This document shows, piece after piece, positions 5,733 through 13,439 of a stretch of DNA of 64,000 nucleotides (within the stretch, counting starts at the first letter, position 1; the number at the start of each line of letters is the position of its first letter). The notes under the pieces were generated by a model. It saw only the letters and a program-made list of their open reading frames with translations. It searched no databases and had not been told where the DNA came from. Source of the DNA: Novosphingobium sp. CF614 (GTDB lineage Bacteria > Pseudomonadota > Alphaproteobacteria > Sphingomonadales > Sphingomonadaceae); the NCBI RefSeq assembly GCF_900113255.1, contig NZ_FOOR01000007.1, forward strand, positions 62,001-126,000, written 5' to 3'. Position numbers and translations under genes: made by a program.

Positions 5733-8362
5733 ACCTCGAAGCCGAAATACTCAAGGGTCTCCAGGACAAGTTCGGTTTCCGCAAGACCGGGGGCGAGTGG
5801 TTGCAGGAAGGCAAGTGCCCTGACTGCAAGAACCTTTCCGTCTTCTGCGCCGCAAAGGACCCGAAAATCGTCCGCTGCGGCAAGGGCAAGTGCGGGTCCG
5901 AATGGACCGTCCGCGCGCTGCTGCCCAACCTGTTCGAGGACTGGTCCCGCCGCTTCCCCGCCACCGACCAGAACCCCAACGCCGCCGCCGACGGATATCT
6001 CAGCCACGAACGCGGGCTGGACCTGCAATTGCTGCGCGGCGCCTATACCCAGGAATTGTTCCGCGACGGCAAGACCGGCCACACGTCCGCCACCGTCCGC
6101 TTCAAGGTGGGCGACACCTGGTGGGAACGCATCATCGACAAGCCGGGCCGGTTCGCGAAGAAGGCCCATTTCCAGTACGGCGGCAAACCCGGCGGCCACT
6201 GCTGGATGCCGCCCAAATTGACGATCGAGGACTTCGGCGCCGCCGAGGATATCTGGATCGCGGAGGGTATCTTCAACGCCCAGGCGCTCCACCAGGGCGC
6301 CCGCCTGCTCGCCGTCTCGGCGATGTCCTGCAATTACTGGCCCGAACATTTCCTGGAATTGCTGCGCGCCGAGCTGCAGCGCATCAAGCGCCCCACCCGG
6401 CCCCGCCTGGTCTTCGCCTTCGATCCGGGCGAGGCCGGCCCCAAATGGGCCAGACGCTTCGTCCGGCAGGCGCGCGACGAAGGCTGGCCCGCCACCGCCG
6501 CCCAGGTCCGCCCCGATGGCGAGGGCACCAGCAAGGACTGGAACGACCTGCTGCTGGATCACCAATCGTGGAAGGGCGATGCGGAAAAGGCCCCGCTCGG
6601 CCCGGAAAAGCTGGAAGAATACTTGTGGAACGGCGCCGTCACCATCGCCGAAACGCGGCACGAAAAAGCCGAATTGATCTACCAGCGCAAGAAATTTCCC
6701 GCGTTCGACTTTCGTCACGGCAACCGGCTGTGGTGGTGCAAAGTCACATACGACGAAGACGTGCAGCCGAACTTCAACGTCGACGAGCTCGCCAACTGCG
6801 CCTTCCGCTTCCTCTATACCGAGCGGGACGAGGTGGAGGACATCACCAATTATTTCCTGCAAATCGATTTCCCGGCGCGCGCCACGGTCAAGGCGCGGTT
6901 CTCTTCCAATGCCATCGCCAAGGCGGGCGAGTTCGACAACCGCCTGCATGCCTTCACCGGGATGTGGCTGGGCACGCAGGAACAGCTCAACCGGATCAAG
7001 AAGCCGCAGATGGGCGGGCTCAAGGAAGTCACGCCGGTCAAGGCGACCGGATATTCGGAACCGCATCGGGCATGGCTGCTGGGTGATATCGCCGTCCGCG
7101 ACGGGGAACTGAAAAAGCTCAACGCCGACAAGTTCTTCGATTTCGGCAAGCAGGCGGTCAAGCTCTACAGCGAAGAGCGGATGCTCTCCATCCACTACGA
7201 TCCGGACAAGCTGGACTTCGATTGGCTGCCCGATCTCTGGACCGCCTATGGCCCCAAAGGCCTGGTCGCTCTGGCATTCTTCATGATGTCGCTGTTCGCG
7301 GTGCAAATCCGGGGTCGCGACGGATCGCTGGGTTTCCTGGAAATCACCGGCATGCCGGGATCGGGCAAGACGACCCTGGTTGTCTTCCTGTGGAAGCTGC
7401 TGGGCCGCAACAACCACGAAGGAAACGATCCGAACAACAATTCGGCCGCGTTCCTTCCCCGCATCATGATGCGCGTGTCTAACCTTCCGGTCGGCCTGAT
7501 CGAAGGCAAGCGCGACGATGACAAGAACCGCTCGTACCGGTCCTTCGACTATAACGACCTGCTGACCCTCTACAACGGCCGCAACCCGCGCGGCACCGCC
7601 CGCAAGAGCACCGGCTTCGAAGTCTCCGAACCGCCGTTCAACGGCACGATCTACCTCATGCAGAACGAGCGGATCGACGCGCACGAGGCGGTGCTCGAGC
7701 GCCTGATGTCGATGCCGATCGATAAATCGCGCTTTTCGGAAACGGCGGCAGAGGCTGCCACCCGGCTCAAGCGCTGGCCGATCGATCGGCTCTCCGGAAC
7801 CATCGTCCACGTGGTCCGCCAGGAAGCCGCCTACCTGCCGGCCTTCTTCGAACGGTTCGAGAAACACAACGCGGCGATGGGCAAGCGGGTAGACGGCCTG
7901 TTCAACGATCGCTGCATCCTCAACCATGCGCAGCTCGCCGCCGCGGTCGAGGCGCTGCCCCGTATTTTCCCGAATATGCGTCCGGAATGGACAGCCGAAA
8001 CGCTCCAGCTGGTCGATGCCATGGCAATGGATCGCCAGAATTCATGCGGCGGCGATCATCCGCTGGTCTCGCGCTTCTGGGAACAGGTCGATTACTTGAT
8101 CGACCGCGAAAAGCCCGACGATCACTTCGACGGCAAGTCGCTCAACCAGCACCGCGACCCGGCCCTGATCGCCGTCCGCCTGGTCGAGTACGAGGCCCGG
8201 TGCCGGGGCGCCGGCCTCACCCCGCCCGACATGGACAAGCTCAAGAAGGTCCTGCGCAATTCGAAATCGCGCAAGTGGCTGGCCACCAAGAACGTCAACA
8301 ATCCGGCCGGCCAGATCGTGTCCTGCTGGATCTTCGAAATGCCGGCGAGGCTGCCGGTATGA
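5729..8362 (+). CDS. phage DNA primase-helicase (zinc finger, TOPRIM, P-loop ATPase)
   Basis: 877 residues from GTG 5729; the longer upstream frame overlaps the previous gene and has no similarity value. Domains in order: a CHC2-like zinc finger (CPDCKNLSVFC then CGKGKCGSEW, residues about 25-55), a TOPRIM fold (IWIAEGIFNAQ, FAFDPGEAG, KDWNDLLLD, residues about 170-270), and a helicase-like ATPase with Walker A GMPGSGKTT near residue 545. It should prime and unwind phage DNA at the replication fork. It is the largest gene of the early operon and overlaps both neighbours by 4 bp. Confidence 0.88.
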   Translation: MNLEAEILKGLQDKFGFRKTGGEWLQEGKCPDCKNLSVFCAAKDPKIVRCGKGKCGSEWTVRALLPNLFEDWSRRFPATDQNPNAAADGYLSHERGLDLQLLRGAYTQELFRDGKTGHTSATVRFKVGDTWWERIIDKPGRFAKKAHFQYGGKPGGHCWMPPKLTIEDFGAAEDIWIAEGIFNAQALHQGARLLAVSAMSCNYWPEHFLELLRAELQRIKRPTRPRLVFAFDPGEAGPKWARRFVRQARDEGWPATAAQVRPDGEGTSKDWNDLLLDHQSWKGDAEKAPLGPEKLEEYLWNGAVTIAETRHEKAELIYQRKKFPAFDFRHGNRLWWCKVTYDEDVQPNFNVDELANCAFRFLYTERDEVEDITNYFLQIDFPARATVKARFSSNAIAKAGEFDNRLHAFTGMWLGTQEQLNRIKKPQMGGLKEVTPVKATGYSEPHRAWLLGDIAVRDGELKKLNADKFFDFGKQAVKLYSEERMLSIHYDPDKLDFDWLPDLWTAYGPKGLVALAFFMMSLFAVQIRGRDGSLGFLEITGMPGSGKTTLVVFLWKLLGRNNHEGNDPNNNSAAFLPRIMMRVSNLPVGLIEGKRDDDKNRSYRSFDYNDLLTLYNGRNPRGTARKSTGFEVSEPPFNGTIYLMQNERIDAHEAVLERLMSMPIDKSRFSETAAEAATRLKRWPIDRLSGTIVHVVRQEAAYLPAFFERFEKHNAAMGKRVDGLFNDRCILNHAQLAAAVEALPRIFPNMRPEWTAETLQLVDAMAMDRQNSCGGDHPLVSRFWEQVDYLIDREKPDDHFDGKSLNQHRDPALIAVRLVEYEARCRGAGLTPPDMDKLKKVLRNSKSRKWLATKNVNNPAGQIVSCWIFEMPARLPV

Positions 8363-8925
8363 CCCGCGAAACCTTCCCCTACCGCGACGATCCCTGGCGC
8401 CCGGTGATGATCTGGCACAGCCCGGACTGGCGCCCGGACGGCACCGAGAACCTGCCGCCGCTGCGCCACGAGCATGAGGAGCTGCTGGCCCAATGCCGCT
8501 CCGCCGTGTCCCGCCGCGAACAAGCCTATCCCGCGCTGATAGAGCGCGGCGCCATCGATCGCGATGAGGCGCGGCGCGATCTCCTGGCCTGGCGCCTGCT
8601 GGCCGACGAATGGCACTGGATCGTCACCGGCCAGGGCGCGGCGCCCGGCCACCACACGCTCGCCGATCGCATCGCCGCGGTGGAAACCGCCCTGGTCCGC
8701 CTCGAGGCCGATCTGGCCCGCCGTCGCGACGACGCGCTGCTCTATCAGCGGCACCTGCTGATGGCCCTCGCCTGGCACCTGGGAGACGGCACCGCCGCCC
8801 CCGCCATCCACGCTTACGCCCGCCACCACCAGTCCCGTCCCGCTCGTCCTGAGCCTGTCGAAGGACCCGAGCCTGCCGAAGGACCTGAACTGAAAGATTC
8901 CGCCGAAAAGAGGAGTCCCGCCTGA
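8359..8925 (+). CDS. hypothetical phage protein with repeat-encoded tail
   Basis: 188 residues, overlapping the primase-helicase stop by ATGA. Residues 30-140 are strongly helical and charged (ARRDLLAWRLLADEWHWIV; ALVRLEADLARRRDDALLYQ). The last 30 residues are translated from a dispersed repeat at about 8840-8891 and read PARPEPVEGPEPAEGPELKD. This signature shows that a mobile-type repeat has inserted in frame and lengthened the protein. Function unknown. Confidence 0.6.
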   Translation: MTRETFPYRDDPWRPVMIWHSPDWRPDGTENLPPLRHEHEELLAQCRSAVSRREQAYPALIERGAIDRDEARRDLLAWRLLADEWHWIVTGQGAAPGHHTLADRIAAVETALVRLEADLARRRDDALLYQRHLLMALAWHLGDGTAAPAIHAYARHHQSRPARPEPVEGPEPAEGPELKDSAEKRSPA

Positions 8926-9110
8926 TGACCGGAAGCCACATCCACCCGGCCTATTGCCGCTGCCCCCAGTGCCAGCACCGCCACCCCGGCGCCGGCCAGA
9001 TCGCCCCGACCCTCAAGGCCTCGCTCCTCGCCTTCGCGATCGGCGGCGCCTGGGCCCTGGTGCTCTGGCTGGCCGTTACCGTCGCCCACCAGCTCACCGC
9101 CCTGCTCTGA
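8925..9110 (+). CDS. small single-pass membrane protein with Cys motif
   Basis: 61 residues. The N-terminus has CRCPQCQHRH, a possible metal knuckle, followed by one hydrophobic segment (SLLAFAIGGAWALVLWLAVT). The gene begins in TGATG overlap with the previous one and ends in TGATG overlap with the next frame, consistent with coupled translation. Small membrane proteins in phage early operons can affect host envelope or superinfection, but nothing more specific is supported. Confidence 0.55.
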   Translation: MTGSHIHPAYCRCPQCQHRHPGAGQIAPTLKASLLAFAIGGAWALVLWLAVTVAHQLTALL

Positions 9111-9133
9111 TGTCCACCGCGATCAGGAGAACC

Positions 9134-9385
9134 ATGATGCACACGTCAAAGGCAAAATCCCGATCCCGCCAGCGAGCCCGCACCTGGCCCGGTGACGCTG
9201 GGCATCCGCGAAGCGTCCCCTGCACTTTCACATGCACCGCCTGTGAAGCGATCGAGCACCGCCCCATGCCGGTCCTGCCCGATGGCTGGGCGATCGAGGA
9301 GATTCGCGGCGATTACTACGCCTATTGTCCCGAATGCGCGGTCGATCTTCCCGGCGGCGCGCGGCCCCAGGGATCGCGGCGATGA
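9134..9385 (+). CDS. small Cys-rich protein, zinc-ribbon-like
   Basis: About 83 residues from the ATG pair at 9134/9137, which follows AGGAGA at 9125-9130. CTFTCTACEAIE and YAYCPECAVDLP supply two CxxC pairs about 38 residues apart, with the intervening stretch LPDGWAIEEIRGDYY typical of small phage zinc-ribbon proteins. An in-frame ATG at 9110 overlaps the previous stop but lacks a good ribosome site. The stop overlaps the next gene (ATGA). Confidence 0.6.
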   Translation: MMHTSKAKSRSRQRARTWPGDAGHPRSVPCTFTCTACEAIEHRPMPVLPDGWAIEEIRGDYYAYCPECAVDLPGGARPQGSRR

Positions 9386-9660
9386 CCGCCCCGTCCTGGT
9401 TCCACTCGGACCCCTCCTGGTTCCATTCGGACGACGTGGCCCCGGCCGAGCACCTGCGCGAATTGCAGGAGCAATGGGATGCGGAAGCCCAGGCGATCGA
9501 AGCCGCCCGGCCAGGAACCGGCGCCCCATCGCTCGTCGAAGCATGGTCCGCCCTCTGGCGCGAAACACCGGACCGGGACAAGCGCGATCTGCTCGCCCTG
9601 TTCCTGGCTGCCCCGGCGATCATGGCGGCCGGCGCGATGCTCTGGGCGATGCTGCCATGA
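9382..9660 (+). CDS. small membrane protein with duplicated WFHSD peptide
   Basis: 92 residues. The N-terminus repeats the peptide WFHSD twice, separated by two residues (PS), encoded by a recent near-identical 18-bp duplication at about 9397-9434. A C-terminal hydrophobic stretch (LLALFLAAPAIMAAGAMLWA) is a likely membrane span. Overlaps both neighbours by ATGA. Function unknown. Confidence 0.5.
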   Translation: MTAPSWFHSDPSWFHSDDVAPAEHLRELQEQWDAEAQAIEAARPGTGAPSLVEAWSALWRETPDRDKRDLLALFLAAPAIMAAGAMLWAMLP

Positions 9661-9836
9661 CCCGCTTCCAGCAGGTCGAGCGCGCCGCCCGGGACGCCGT
9701 GATCGCCGCCCGCTTCCACGGCGGCCCGCCCCCCGCCAATCCCTGGCGGAAGGACACGATCTCCCACATCCGTTGGAACATGGCCCAGCGCCGCGCCGAA
9801 AAGGCGGCGGCCGACCTCCTCCGGGTGGGAAGCTAA
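9657..9836 (+). CDS. hypothetical small phage protein
   Basis: 59 residues, basic and helical (ARDAVIAARFHGG; NMAQRRAEKAAADLL). It starts in ATGA overlap with the previous gene and ends 3 bp before the next. No domain is recognised; the short length and basic character are common for early phage proteins that bind nucleic acid or host proteins. Confidence 0.5.
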   Translation: MTRFQQVERAARDAVIAARFHGGPPPANPWRKDTISHIRWNMAQRRAEKAAADLLRVGS

Positions 9837-9839
9837 GCC

Positions 9840-10181
9840 ATGGCCCGACACTACCCCTGCGACGTGCCCGGCTGCACCCGCACCCGCCGCCGCTGGCAGC
9901 GCCTCTGCGACCGCTGCTGGTCCGCCCTCCCGGGAGACATCCGCACCGGAATCAAGGAGGCACACCAGTCCGGCCGCAAGGCCCAATGGCGCCAAGAACG
10001 CAACCGCGCCGCCGAATTCCTCGCCCGGATTCCGTCCTCCCCCTCAGTTCGTGTCGAGCCCTTCGGCAGGCTCAGGATGAACTGCCGATCTTCGATCGAC
10101 AGTCGAGACACCCGGGCGCGAACCACCACCCCCCAGCAAGCCTACGCCGCCCACCAGCGCCTGCTGAGCGAACACGACTGA
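9840..10181 (+). CDS. zinc-finger-like phage protein with repeat insertion
   Basis: 113 residues. The first 30 contain CDVPGCTRTRRRWQRLCDRC, a likely four-cysteine zinc site with a basic surface. Residues about 70-92 are encoded by a dispersed repeat (10048-10112) identical over 48 bp to the copy beside gene D at 1892. The repeat keeps the frame open and splits the basic N-terminal part from the tail QQAYAAHQRLLSEHD. Function unknown; the N-terminal zinc finger suggests nucleic-acid binding. Confidence 0.6.
   Translation: MARHYPCDVPGCTRTRRRWQRLCDRCWSALPGDIRTGIKEAHQSGRKAQWRQERNRAAEFLARIPSSPSVRVEPFGRLRMNCRSSIDSRDTRARTTTPQQAYAAHQRLLSEHD
10048..10112. repeat. dispersed repeat, copy 2, inside a coding sequence
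   Basis: The 48 bases at 10065-10112 match 1892-1939 exactly. This copy extends a further 17 bp to the left (GTTCGTGTCGAGCCCTT), a motif also found at 10470-10496. It lies in frame inside the zinc-finger-like gene at 9840. Confidence 0.85.
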
Positions 10182-10204
10182 TTTTCAACCAAGGAGCCCC
10201 GCAA

Positions 10205-10456
10205 ATGTCTCACGGACCAATCGACCCTCGCCACCGGGCCAATATGAACATGATGGCCAACGCCATCGACGATGTATTGAACGACGGAAAACAGCCAAAG
10301 AAGTTCGGCTTCTGCATGCTCGTGGCCGAATTCGGCAAAATTGATAACGGGCGCGTCAACTACATCTCGAACGGCAGCAGGGCCGACATGCTCACGATGA
10401 TGAAGGAATTCATCGCACGCGCCGAGGGCCGCTACGCGGAGGGCGGTGCGGCATGA
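10205..10456 (+). CDS. conserved phage protein of unknown function
   Basis: 83 residues from ATG 10205 with AAGGAG 10 nt upstream. The core FGFCMLVAEFG...GRVNYISNGSRADMLTMMKE is a pattern I associate with small proteins in many proteobacterial prophages; no function is established to my knowledge. It follows a 23-bp spacer, one of the few gaps in this operon, and overlaps the next gene by ATGA. Confidence 0.65.
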   Translation: MSHGPIDPRHRANMNMMANAIDDVLNDGKQPKKFGFCMLVAEFGKIDNGRVNYISNGSRADMLTMMKEFIARAEGRYAEGGAA

Positions 10457-10767
10457 CCACCCCACCCCCGTTCGTGTCGAGCGAAGTCGAGACACCCGAA
10501 GCCGATCGCCGCAACTCCGCGCTGATCGCCGCCCACCAGGCCAGCGAGGCCGTGACGGAGCTGCTCCGCTACCATCGCGAGGGTCCCCACGCTTACTCCG
10601 CGTTCGGCGACGTCGACATCGTGGAAAAGCTGGCCGAGACGGTCCTTCTCGCCGGCCGCATCGCAATCGATGAACTCGCCGATGACGGCTACTTGCGCGA
10701 ATATCGCGACGAGCTCGGCCAACTCACGGCCGCCGCCGCGCGCTTCATCGACGGGTGGGCAGGCTGA
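10453..10767 (+). CDS. hypothetical phage protein
   Basis: 104 residues. The N-terminal 12 residues (PFVSSEVETPE region) are encoded by a fragment of the dispersed repeat at 10470-10496, so the original start may have been further downstream. The rest is a helical acidic protein (ASEAVTELLRYHREG; VEKLAETVLLAGRIAIDELA). No domain recognised. Confidence 0.55.
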   Translation: MTTPPPFVSSEVETPEADRRNSALIAAHQASEAVTELLRYHREGPHAYSAFGDVDIVEKLAETVLLAGRIAIDELADDGYLREYRDELGQLTAAAARFIDGWAG

Positions 10768-11126
10768 TGGGCGCGCCAAAGCCATGCCTCGGCTATCCGA
10801 GCCGGACCCAGGCGATCCATGCGCTTCGGGCTGAGGGTGTGAGCACCAGCCAGATCGCCGCGCGCATCGGTATTCCTATCAGCACCGTCAGTGCGCTTGA
10901 ACTGGGTAGCGGAAGGGTGCGCGCGATTCGCCCGACCAGACCTTCAGAACAGCTCGGCCGAACGGTAGTCATGCCGATCGATGTCCTCGACGCACTCGGT
11001 CCGCATGCCGCGAAGCGCTGCATCAGCGTCAATCATCTCGCCCGCCTGATCGTCAGTACCGTCGTCGATGAAAATATGATCGACGCGGTCCTGGACGATG
11101 CAGATAGCTTGGAGGGCTGGGCATGA
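10767..11126 (+). CDS. HTH-domain phage protein
   Basis: 119 residues from ATG 10767, overlapping the previous stop (TGATG). A helix-turn-helix is visible at residues about 15-40 (RAEGVSTSQIAARIGIPIST then VSALELG). The C-terminal half (AAKRCISVNHLARLIVSTVV) looks like an RHH- or dimerisation-type helix pair. Likely a DNA-binding regulator or replication accessory factor within the early operon. Confidence 0.55.
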   Translation: MGAPKPCLGYPSRTQAIHALRAEGVSTSQIAARIGIPISTVSALELGSGRVRAIRPTRPSEQLGRTVVMPIDVLDALGPHAAKRCISVNHLARLIVSTVVDENMIDAVLDDADSLEGWA

Positions 11127-11623
11127 AAGCCCTCACCATATTCCAACCCTGGGCCTCGCTCGTGATCGCCGGCGCCAAGCCCTACGAGTTCCGGAAATGG
11201 CGCGCGCCGGCATCGATGATCGGCCAGCGCATCGTCATCCACGCCGCGGCGCGCAAGGTTGACATGATCGAGGCCGGCGACCTGTTCGCCCTGCTCTCGC
11301 TGCGCGAGAAATTCCCGACCCAGGCCGCTGAAACCTGTCTGATCGCGGAAAGGGCAATCCCGGTTCTCAATCGGCTTTTGCAGGATCGCCTCCCCATGGC
11401 CGCCGGCATCGGCACCGCCGTGATCGGCGAACCCCGCCTGGGCACCCGCATCGCCGAGGATTTCGGCGTCCCCCGCGCCAACGATTCCGACCGCGACCAG
11501 CACGCCAACTGGGGCTGGCCGATGCTCGAAATCGATCCCTGGCCCGAACCCATCCCCACGCGCGGCATGCAGGGCTTCTGGACCTGGCCCGAACCCGCCG
11601 AATTCATCGGAGCACCGTTATGA
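11123..11623 (+). CDS. ASCH-domain protein
   Basis: 166 residues. The start MKALTIFQPWASLVIAGAKP followed by YEFRKW is the signature N-terminus of ASCH proteins, a PUA-like RNA-binding fold that also includes nucleosidases acting on modified cytidine. The C-terminal WGWPMLEIDPWPEPIPTRG fits the same family in phages. In a methyltransferase-rich phage it could sense or process modified bases or RNA, which is inference. Overlaps both neighbours by ATGA. Confidence 0.8.
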   Translation: MKALTIFQPWASLVIAGAKPYEFRKWRAPASMIGQRIVIHAAARKVDMIEAGDLFALLSLREKFPTQAAETCLIAERAIPVLNRLLQDRLPMAAGIGTAVIGEPRLGTRIAEDFGVPRANDSDRDQHANWGWPMLEIDPWPEPIPTRGMQGFWTWPEPAEFIGAPL

Positions 11624-11976
11624 CCATCATCGATCCCACCGCCCTGCCGGAGGGCGACTACGCCATCGTCGAGGTTCTCGGCCACCGCACTCTCGTCGGC
11701 CGCATCGCCGAGGTCGAGCGGTTCGGCACCAGGCTGTTGCAGGTGGAGCCGTTCTTCGCGGACGCGATGCTCGGCCCCATCCTGCTGGGCGGCGGCAACA
11801 TCTACCAGTTCACTCCGGTCCCGCCCGAAACCGCATGGGCGCGCCGGCCGAAAGAGAAATACCAGATCCCCGCCAGCATCCTCGCCGCCGTCCCCCCGGC
11901 CGCGCTCCCCTCCAACGAGGAACTGCCCTCCTTCCTGATTGAGGAAGACGAACCAGACGACGGGATAACCTTCTGA
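11620..11976 (+). CDS. conserved hypothetical phage protein
   Basis: 118 residues. The N-terminal half is beta-rich and acidic (YAIVEVLGHRTLVGRIAEVE then RLLQVEPFFAD), with a GGGNIYQFTPV motif in the middle and a proline/glutamate-rich tail. I recognise the general pattern from phage genomes but cannot name a function. The ATG overlaps the stop of the ASCH gene and the stop overlaps the next start. Confidence 0.55.
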   Translation: MTIIDPTALPEGDYAIVEVLGHRTLVGRIAEVERFGTRLLQVEPFFADAMLGPILLGGGNIYQFTPVPPETAWARRPKEKYQIPASILAAVPPAALPSNEELPSFLIEEDEPDDGITF

Positions 11977-12179
11977 TGACCGTCCCCCTCCACGAACTCG
12001 CCACCGACTGGACCGGCCAAACTTACGAGGAACGCCTCCGCCTCTGCGCCGAGACGCTCTTCGTCCACGGCCTGCTGAAAGCCGGAACCTACCACCAGGC
12101 CACCGCCAAAATCCGCGCCCACGCCGATCTCCAGCGCGGCCAGCGCACACTGTTTGCCGAGGAGCCCGAGAATGGATGA
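11976..12179 (+). CDS. hypothetical small phage protein
   Basis: 67 residues, overlapping the previous stop (TGATG) and the following gene by 8 bp. Mostly helical, with EERLRLCAETLFVHGLLKAG near the centre and a polar tail ending EEPENG. No domain recognised. Confidence 0.5.
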   Translation: MTVPLHELATDWTGQTYEERLRLCAETLFVHGLLKAGTYHQATAKIRAHADLQRGQRTLFAEEPENG

Positions 12180-12345
12180 TGCCGCCGCCTTCCGACTAGC
12201 CCGCCAGATCGCCGAAAGCGATCCGGTCCTCTCGGTCTATGCCGCGTGCGAATGGGACGAGCTAAACGAGGACGGCCAGCGCTGGGTGGCCGAGATCGTC
12301 CGCCAGGCGTTCGCTCTCGCGATGGGAGGCGACCGCCATGGCTGA
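12172..12345 (+). CDS. hypothetical small phage protein
   Basis: 57 residues from ATG 12172, inside the end of the preceding gene; an upstream in-frame start would add a poor sequence. Acidic, helical, with two tryptophans (CEWDELNEDGQRWVAEIVRQ). The stop overlaps the DUF1643 gene start at 12338. No domain recognised. Confidence 0.5.
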   Translation: MDDAAAFRLARQIAESDPVLSVYAACEWDELNEDGQRWVAEIVRQAFALAMGGDRHG

Positions 12346-12946
12346 TCATCAAACTTATCTGGAAAAAGGCGCCATCATCAGCGCCTGCGGCAATTATCGC
12401 TATCGCCTCTGGCGAGAGTGGAGGAATCACCCTGCGCCGGCCCGGTGGAATATGTGGACCGAGGATGATGGCAGCCCATGCCTAGACGGTGCCGGCGAGC
12501 AACTCGGTGAGCCGCTGTCGTGCGTCTTCGTCATGCTCAACCCATCAACTGCCGATGGCGAGCAGGATGACCCGACAATCAGACGCTGCGTTGGCTTCGC
12601 GCGGCGCGAAGGCTTCGACCGGCTCGAGGTTGTCAACCTTTTCGCCTGGCGGGCGACCAGCCCCAAAAACCTGCTCATGGTCAGCCCGGAGCGCGATCCG
12701 GTCGGATACCAGAACCAACGCCACGTCTGCCGGGCCCTGGATCACGCCGGCCTGATCGTCTGCGCATGGGGCGTTTACGGCGGCCATCTCGATCAAGACG
12801 AAACCATGTTGGGGTGGATTGACTGTAACAACTACAACGATGCGCCAGTCATGGCGCTGGGCATTACCAATCGCGGTTTTCCCGTCCACCCACTCTATCA
12901 GTCCAGTGACGCACCACTCGTCACCTATCGGGGCCGCGGAAAATGA
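12338..12946 (+). CDS. DUF1643 family protein
   Basis: 202 residues with the family hallmarks VFVMLNPSTADGEQDDPTIR, RCVGFARREGFDRLEVVNLF and AWRATSPKNLL, then VCAWG and HPLYQSSDAPLV. DUF1643 proteins are widespread in phages and mobile elements; their biochemical role is unsettled, though the conserved Asn, Asp, Arg and Trp residues suggest an enzyme on nucleotides or nucleic acid. Located between small unknown genes and the methyltransferase block, so a link to DNA modification is plausible but inferred. Confidence 0.88.
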   Translation: MADHQTYLEKGAIISACGNYRYRLWREWRNHPAPARWNMWTEDDGSPCLDGAGEQLGEPLSCVFVMLNPSTADGEQDDPTIRRCVGFARREGFDRLEVVNLFAWRATSPKNLLMVSPERDPVGYQNQRHVCRALDHAGLIVCAWGVYGGHLDQDETMLGWIDCNNYNDAPVMALGITNRGFPVHPLYQSSDAPLVTYRGRGK

Positions 12947-13152
12947 CCCGCCTCGCCATGATCCCCGTCGACGCGCGCGCGAAGGACGGCGCCTACCGCC
13001 TTGTCCAGGCCGGCGACGGGACCCGCCACTGCGCCGCCTGGACCGGAACCCACTGGGCCTATTCCAACGGCTGCCCCGTCCAGGGCGAAGTCACCCACTA
13101 CATGGCCCGCCTCCCCGGTGGCGTCGATCGCGACGCGGTGCCGCACCGGTGA
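12943..13152 (+). CDS. hypothetical small phage protein
   Basis: 69 residues, overlapping DUF1643 by ATGA and the methyltransferase fragment by GTGA. Beta-rich with HCAAWTGTHWAYSNGCPVQG in the middle. No family recognised. Its tight coupling to the downstream cytosine-methyltransferase fragment could mean a shared role. Confidence 0.5.
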   Translation: MTRLAMIPVDARAKDGAYRLVQAGDGTRHCAAWTGTHWAYSNGCPVQGEVTHYMARLPGGVDRDAVPHR

Positions 13153-13439
13153 CCGCCTCGCCCGCCTACTACAACGAACATGACCCCGAAAAGGCCCACG
13201 TCCTGCGCCATCTCATGCGCGAAGGCTGGATCGCACCGGGGGAGGTTGACGAAAGGGATATCCGCGATGTCGTTCCAGCAGAACTTTCTGGATTTGCTCA
13301 GTGCCACTTCTTCGCCGGGATCGGCCTGTGGAGCATCGCCGCCCGCGCCGCCGGTATCCCTGACCATTTCGGCCTGTGGTCGGGTTCCTGCCCATGCCAG
13401 CCTTTCAGCGAGGCGGGCGCTCGATTACCGATGGGATGA
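13149..13439 (+). pseudogene. C5-cytosine DNA methyltransferase, N-terminal part
   Basis: 96 residues from GTG 13149. It carries motif I (CHFFAGIGLWSIAARAAGI) and motif IV with the catalytic cysteine (SGSCPCQPFSEAGAR), then runs into a stop four residues later. Motifs VI (ENV) and VIII (RxR) are missing here, so alone it cannot be a full enzyme. The downstream DNA still encodes family-like C-terminal sequence in two other frames (see 13376 and 13440). Either deletion and frameshift inactivated the gene, or a frameshift joins the parts. Confidence 0.75.

Noticed and set aside
5294..7927. 877-codon open frame on the minus strand
   Set aside because: It is antisense to the primase-helicase with its zinc, TOPRIM and Walker motifs. 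Long antisense frames are expected at this GC content, and its translation is compositionally odd with no domains.
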